From an uncultured Anaerolineaceae bacterium (GTDB taxonomy: Bacteria; Chloroflexota; Anaerolineae; Anaerolineales; Anaerolineaceae), in the NCBI GenBank assembly GCA_937920255.1, contig CALDSL010000322.1, positions 1 to 7,998 of the forward strand: a stretch of DNA of 7,998 nucleotides, written 5' to 3'. This document shows, piece after piece, positions 4,801-7,998 of this stretch (its first letter is position 1; each line of letters starts with the position of its first letter). Below the pieces are notes generated by a model. It saw nothing but the letters and a program-made list of their open reading frames with translations, had not been told where the DNA came from and searched no databases. Position numbers and translations under genes: made by a program.

Positions 4801-7221
4801 ATGCTCACGATCCAGTTGTTCGGTATGCCTGTAGTCGAACGCGACGGCCAGCCATTGAATATCACGCGCCGCAAGAGCCGCGCGCTGGTGTATTACCTGG
4901 CTGCCAGCCCGCGCCCGGCGCAGCGCGAGCAACTGCTGGCCCTGTTCTGGCCGGATACTGAGCGCGTCTCCGCCCAGCAGGTGCTGCGCACCACCCTGCA
5001 CGGCCTGCGCAAGCAACTGGGCGATGGTCTGGAGGTCGAACGCGACGCGCTCGGGTTGGCGCCGGGCGCGCGCGTGGACGCGCGCATGTTCGAGCGCAAT
5101 CTATCCAGCCCGACCAATGATGTGCTCAAACTGGAGACCATTCTAGGGCTGTATACCGGCCCATTCCTGGAAGGTTTTACCCTGGAGGACAGCCCCGAGT
5201 ACGAGCAGTGGCTGCTGGCCGAGCGCGAGCGCTACCAGCGCATGGCGGTACGCGCGCTGGTCAGCCTGAGCCACGCCCACGCCGCGACCGGGTCTTTCCA
5301 GCCCGCCCTGGAGGCGCTGGAGCGCGGGCTGGCGCTGGACCCGCTGCAGGAGGACCTGCAGCGCGAAACGATCCGACTGGCCTACCTTTCCGGTGACCGC
5401 GCCGGGGCCATCCGGCGCTACGATCAGTTGCGGCAGCTGCTGGACGAAGAACTGGGCGTGCCGCCCATGGCTGAGACGCGCAAGCTGTATGACCAGATCC
5501 TGGACGACAGCCTGCCCGCGCCCGCACCGGTGGCAGCGATCACGGTGACGGAGAGCAGGCCTTCCGCGCGCGCGGATGCGCCCCAAGCGCTGCCGTTCAG
5601 CAGCCGCGCCACCGAGATGCATACGCTGGAAAGCGAGATTCTTTCCGGCCGTTTGCTGCTAGTCGAGGGCGAGCCGGGGGTCGGGAAAACACGCCTGGTG
5701 GAGCATTTCCTCGCCGGGCTGGCCGGTGCGGTGTGCCTGCGCGGCGTCGGTCGCGAGCTGGAAAGCAGCCTGCCGTACCAGCCGGTGGTGGAAGCCCTGC
5801 GCGGACTGGCGTCGCAGCCGCAGGGCGCGGAACTGCTAAACCGCGCGCGGCGCAACGTGGCTCCCGTTTGGCTGGGCGAAGCCGCACGCCTGCTGCCCGA
5901 ACTTTCCACCGGCAGCGGCGGCACCGCCGACGAGTGGCGGCTGTGGGAGGGCGTGCGCCAGTTGCTGGGGGCCGTGTCGCAAGAGCGCCCGGTGGTGCTG
6001 TTTCTTGACGATCTGCAATGGGCCGACAGTTCCAGCCTGGGGCTGCTGGGATACCTGGCGCGCAACCTGGGTTCATCCCCGCAGATCGGTCTGGTGGCCG
6101 CATCCTGGCCGGCGATCACGGGCAGCCCGCTCCAGGCCCTGGCCGTGTCACTCGAACGCGCCAACCTGCTGCGCCGCATCCCGCTCGCGCGCTTCTCACC
6201 AGCGGAAGTGGCTCAAACCGTGGAGCAGATCGCTGGGCCGAACCAACGCCTGGCGCGCTGGCTGTATGAGCACTCGGAGGGCAACCTGTATATTCTGGCG
6301 CAGCTGGTGCGCCAGGCGCGCGAGCGCGGCTGGTTGGATGCGGGCGATTTTGCCGCGGATGCGCAGCCGGAGGTGCCCGGCGCGGTCTACAGCCTGATCC
6401 AGGCGCGGCTGGGGCGGCTCTCGGATGCCGGCCGGCGGGTGCTGGACACCGCCGTGGCCGCCGGCCGCGACTTTGATTTTGACCTGGTGGCGCGCGCGTC
6501 GGGCCTATCAGAAGACGCGGCGCTGGACGGGCTGGATGAACTGCTGGCTGCCGGTCTGGTGCACGCTGCCGGCGCGGGCACGTTGTACCGCTTTGACCAC
6601 TCCCTGACCATGGAAGTCGCCTTCCGCGAGGTGGGCGAGGCGCGCCACCGCCAGCTACACCGCCATATTGCCGAGGCGATGAAGCAGGTCTACCGCTACC
6701 GCCCGCCCGAAAACCTGGACGGCTTGCTGGCGTTCCATTATGCCGAGGGCAACCAGCCCGAGCGCGCCGCCCCGCACGCGCTGCGCGCCGGCGAAAAGGC
6801 CGCGGCGCTGGCCGCCTGGCAGCCGGCGGCGGCATTTTTTCAGCAGGCGCTGCGCGGCGTCGAGCCTGGCGAACGCTACCCGGTGCTGATGCGTCTTGGG
6901 TTGGCGCAGTCGCGCTCCGGGGAACTTGCCCAGGCGCAGGAGACCTACCTGCAGGCGCTGGACGCGGCGCGCGCGGCGGGCGACCGCGGCGGCGCTGACA
7001 CCGCGCGGCTGCAACTGGCCCAGACCTACCTGCTACAGGCGCGTTTTGACGATGTGATCGGCCAGACGCGCACGGTGCTGGAGGAAGGGCTGCCGCACAA
7101 CGCGCTGCTGGCCGAGCTGTGGTGGGGCACGGCGCTCTCGCTGGAAGGGGCAGACCTGGAACAGGCAGCCGAGCACCTCAACCGCGCGGTGTACCTCAGC
7201 CGCGTCAGCAGCGATCGCTAG
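4801..7221 (+). CDS. BTAD/winged-helix, STAND-type ATPase, TPR transcriptional regulator (cut short by TAG)
   Basis: This 806-residue protein opens with MLTIQLFG and continues into an OmpR-like winged helix (about 1-90; RKSRALVYYLA, REQLLALFWPD, LRTTLHGLRKQLG). A bacterial transcriptional activator domain (BTAD) covers about 95-235. The ATPase domain has Walker A GEPGVGKT (290-297, Lys296) and Walker B VVLFLDDLQWAD (398-409). A winged-helix-like segment (about 530-610) leads into TPR helices from about 650. Such AfsR/MalT-like proteins bind DNA through the N-terminal domain and use ATP and TPRs to sense a signal; there is no C-terminal LuxR helix-turn-helix. I chose ATG 4801 because the BTAD family starts there; the open frame reaches a TTG at 4765, but that lies in the promoter. 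The frame ends at TAG 7219-7221 in mid-TPR and then continues unbroken to 7857, so this is probably a truncated product. It is divergent from the acc operon, and its ligand is unknown. Confidence 0.85.
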   Translation: MLTIQLFGMPVVERDGQPLNITRRKSRALVYYLAASPRPAQREQLLALFWPDTERVSAQQVLRTTLHGLRKQLGDGLEVERDALGLAPGARVDARMFERNLSSPTNDVLKLETILGLYTGPFLEGFTLEDSPEYEQWLLAERERYQRMAVRALVSLSHAHAATGSFQPALEALERGLALDPLQEDLQRETIRLAYLSGDRAGAIRRYDQLRQLLDEELGVPPMAETRKLYDQILDDSLPAPAPVAAITVTESRPSARADAPQALPFSSRATEMHTLESEILSGRLLLVEGEPGVGKTRLVEHFLAGLAGAVCLRGVGRELESSLPYQPVVEALRGLASQPQGAELLNRARRNVAPVWLGEAARLLPELSTGSGGTADEWRLWEGVRQLLGAVSQERPVVLFLDDLQWADSSSLGLLGYLARNLGSSPQIGLVAASWPAITGSPLQALAVSLERANLLRRIPLARFSPAEVAQTVEQIAGPNQRLARWLYEHSEGNLYILAQLVRQARERGWLDAGDFAADAQPEVPGAVYSLIQARLGRLSDAGRRVLDTAVAAGRDFDFDLVARASGLSEDAALDGLDELLAAGLVHAAGAGTLYRFDHSLTMEVAFREVGEARHRQLHRHIAEAMKQVYRYRPPENLDGLLAFHYAEGNQPERAAPHALRAGEKAAALAAWQPAAAFFQQALRGVEPGERYPVLMRLGLAQSRSGELAQAQETYLQALDAARAAGDRGGADTARLQLAQTYLLQARFDDVIGQTRTVLEEGLPHNALLAELWWGTALSLEGADLEQAAEHLNRAVYLSRVSSDR
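7219..7221 (+). other. In-frame amber codon interrupting the regulator gene
   Basis: TAG follows the residues RVSSDR. The same reading frame then runs on from 7222 for 212 codons to TAA 7855-7857 with TPR-like sequence throughout. One base change would restore sense (for example CAG Gln, GAG Glu, AAG Lys, TGG Trp, TTG Leu or TCG Ser). Without it the protein would be 1018 residues. The reading frame itself is not shifted. Confidence 0.9.
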
Positions 7222-7233
7222 GCGCTGGCGCAG

Positions 7234-7857
7234 GTGGAGTTCGAGTTGGGCGGCTTGTGGGCGCAGCGCGGCGACCTGCCCCAGGCCATTGAACATTATC
7301 GCGAAGCTCTGCGCGTAGCCGAAGAGGCCGAGACGCCCGTGCTGGTCGAACGCCGCACGCTGGCGCACAATAACCTGGCTTACCACTTGCTGCTACTGGG
7401 TGATGGTGACGCGGAGGAACATGCCCGGCGCGGGATGCAGTTGGCGCAGGATCATGGTCTTTTGTCGCTGCAACCGTATTTGTATTCGACGCTGGGTGAG
7501 ATCGCCCTGGCAACACGCGATTGGGACGCGGCCCACAGCAGCTTTACCCACGGCCTGGAACTGGCGCAGCGGCTGGGCATCCCCGAGCGGGTGGCCGGGC
7601 TGACCGCCAATCTAGGGCTGCTGGCGCGCGCGCAAGGCAAGCGCGACGAAGCGCTGGAATTGCTCTCCGCGGCGCGCGCAATGGCCGACGAGCGTGGGCT
7701 GTATCACCTGGCCGCGCAGGTGCGTATCTGGCTCGCCCCGTTGCTTCCGCGCGCGGAGGCGCTGGCGCAGTTGGATGAAGCCCGCGCCATCGCCGAACGC
7801 GGCGGCCGGCGGCGCCTGCTGGAAGAAGAGCAAAGCACGCGCAAGGGGCTTGCGTAA
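7234..7857 (+). CDS. C-terminal TPR fragment of the same regulator, downstream of the amber codon
   Basis: This is the in-frame continuation of the regulator. It makes about five more TPR-like helix pairs, among them GDLPQAIEHYREALRVAEEA, TLAHNNLAYHLLLLGDGDAE, LGEIALATRDWDAAHSS, LGLLARAQGKRDEALELLS and EALAQLDEARAIAERGG. TPRs are protein-interaction or ligand-sensing scaffolds. The coordinates start at a GTG (7234) that could begin a separate 207-residue protein. Only a weak purine stretch precedes it, and sequence similarity to the rest of the TPR array begins right at 7222. I therefore take it as the severed end of the upstream gene rather than an independent gene. It ends RKGLA with no DNA-binding domain, and a strong hairpin follows 4 nt after the stop. 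Codon use looks the same as in the upstream part, with no further stops or frameshifts. Confidence 0.75.
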   Translation: MEFELGGLWAQRGDLPQAIEHYREALRVAEEAETPVLVERRTLAHNNLAYHLLLLGDGDAEEHARRGMQLAQDHGLLSLQPYLYSTLGEIALATRDWDAAHSSFTHGLELAQRLGIPERVAGLTANLGLLARAQGKRDEALELLSAARAMADERGLYHLAAQVRIWLAPLLPRAEALAQLDEARAIAERGGRRRLLEEEQSTRKGLA

Positions 7858-7861
7858 ACCA

Positions 7862-7890
7862 AAACCGGCGCGGCAACGCCGCGCCGGTTT
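7862..7890. terminator. Perfect 13-bp hairpin between convergent genes, bidirectional terminator
   Basis: AAACCGGCGCGGC (7862-7874) pairs perfectly with GCCGCGCCGGTTT (7878-7890) around the loop AAC. It lies 4 nt after the regulator stop and 11 nt from the stop of the minus-strand gene at 7902. The stem ends in TTT on the plus strand, and on the minus strand the T-run is TTTT, so the U-tracts are short, but the stem is very stable. Position and symmetry suit termination in both directions. Confidence 0.8.
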
Positions 7891-7901
7891 GATACCTCCG
7901 G

Positions 7902-7998
7902 TTATGATGCTAACTTCTCCAGGCGGTCCACCAGATCGCTCAACACCTGGAAGGCTTCTTCCACCGGGCGGGTGGTGGTCATATCCACCCCGGCCAGT
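7902..7998 (-). CDS. C-terminal end of an unrecognised protein (runs off right edge)
   Basis: The minus strand has an open frame entering from the right edge and ending at TAA (7904-7902). The 31 visible residues include AGVDMTTTRPVEEAFQVLSD and end in DRLEKLAS, an amphipathic helical tail with normal composition. It converges on the regulator gene and shares the hairpin at 7862-7890 with it. Too little is present to name a family. That it is coding is supported by the sensible protein sequence and by the position of the hairpin just after the stop. Confidence 0.6.
   Translation of the reverse strand, partial: LAGVDMTTTRPVEEAFQVLSDLVDRLEKLAS

Noticed and set aside
5424..6179. Long antisense open frames inside the regulator gene
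   Set aside because: They are Arg/Ser/Pro/Ala-rich shadows of GC-rich codons opposite clear Walker A and Walker B motifs on the plus strand.

Overview
The window reads as a high-GC bacterial chromosome segment. The best guess is a Chloroflexota (Anaerolineae-like) organism. That guess rests on the style of the large BTAD-ATPase-TPR regulator and on a three-gene acyl-CoA carboxylase operon beside a PUFA/PKS-type ketosynthase. It is an inference; there is no rRNA or other taxonomic marker here.

Layout, left to right. (1) Positions 1-539, minus strand: the first 179 residues of a large type I ketosynthase-containing protein (PUFA-synthase/iterative PKS-like), running off the left edge. (2) 540-795: a gap holding an intrinsic-terminator-like hairpin with a U-tract (665-706) and an unusually long modular inverted repeat (709-790). 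(3) 796-4405, minus strand: a three-gene acyl-CoA carboxylase operon, transcribed as carboxyltransferase (4405-2861), biotin carboxylase (2765-1290), then biotin carrier protein (1278-796). The last two look like a PccA-type alpha chain split into two cistrons. (4) 4406-4800: a divergent intergenic region with an acc-side promoter candidate and a GC-rich leader hairpin, a second copy of the long modular inverted repeat (4607-4695), a dyad that could be an operator, and a promoter whose start site would fall on the regulator's ATG. (5) 4801-7857, plus strand: a BTAD/winged-helix, STAND-type ATPase, TPR regulator. Its reading frame is cut once by an in-frame TAG at 7219-7221 and then continues intact for 212 codons. 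(6) 7862-7890: a perfect 13-bp hairpin between convergent genes. (7) 7902-7998, minus strand: the last 31 codons of an unrecognised gene.

How it may work together (inference): the carboxylase makes malonyl-CoA and/or methylmalonyl-CoA, which the ketosynthase multienzyme would use for chain extension. The divergently transcribed regulator is a natural candidate to control the carboxylase and ketosynthase genes, but the amber codon in its TPR region may have disabled it. The most unusual items are the pair of related GCGAAG-unit hairpins, one of them in a place where a terminator makes no sense, the interrupted regulator, and its apparent leaderless promoter.
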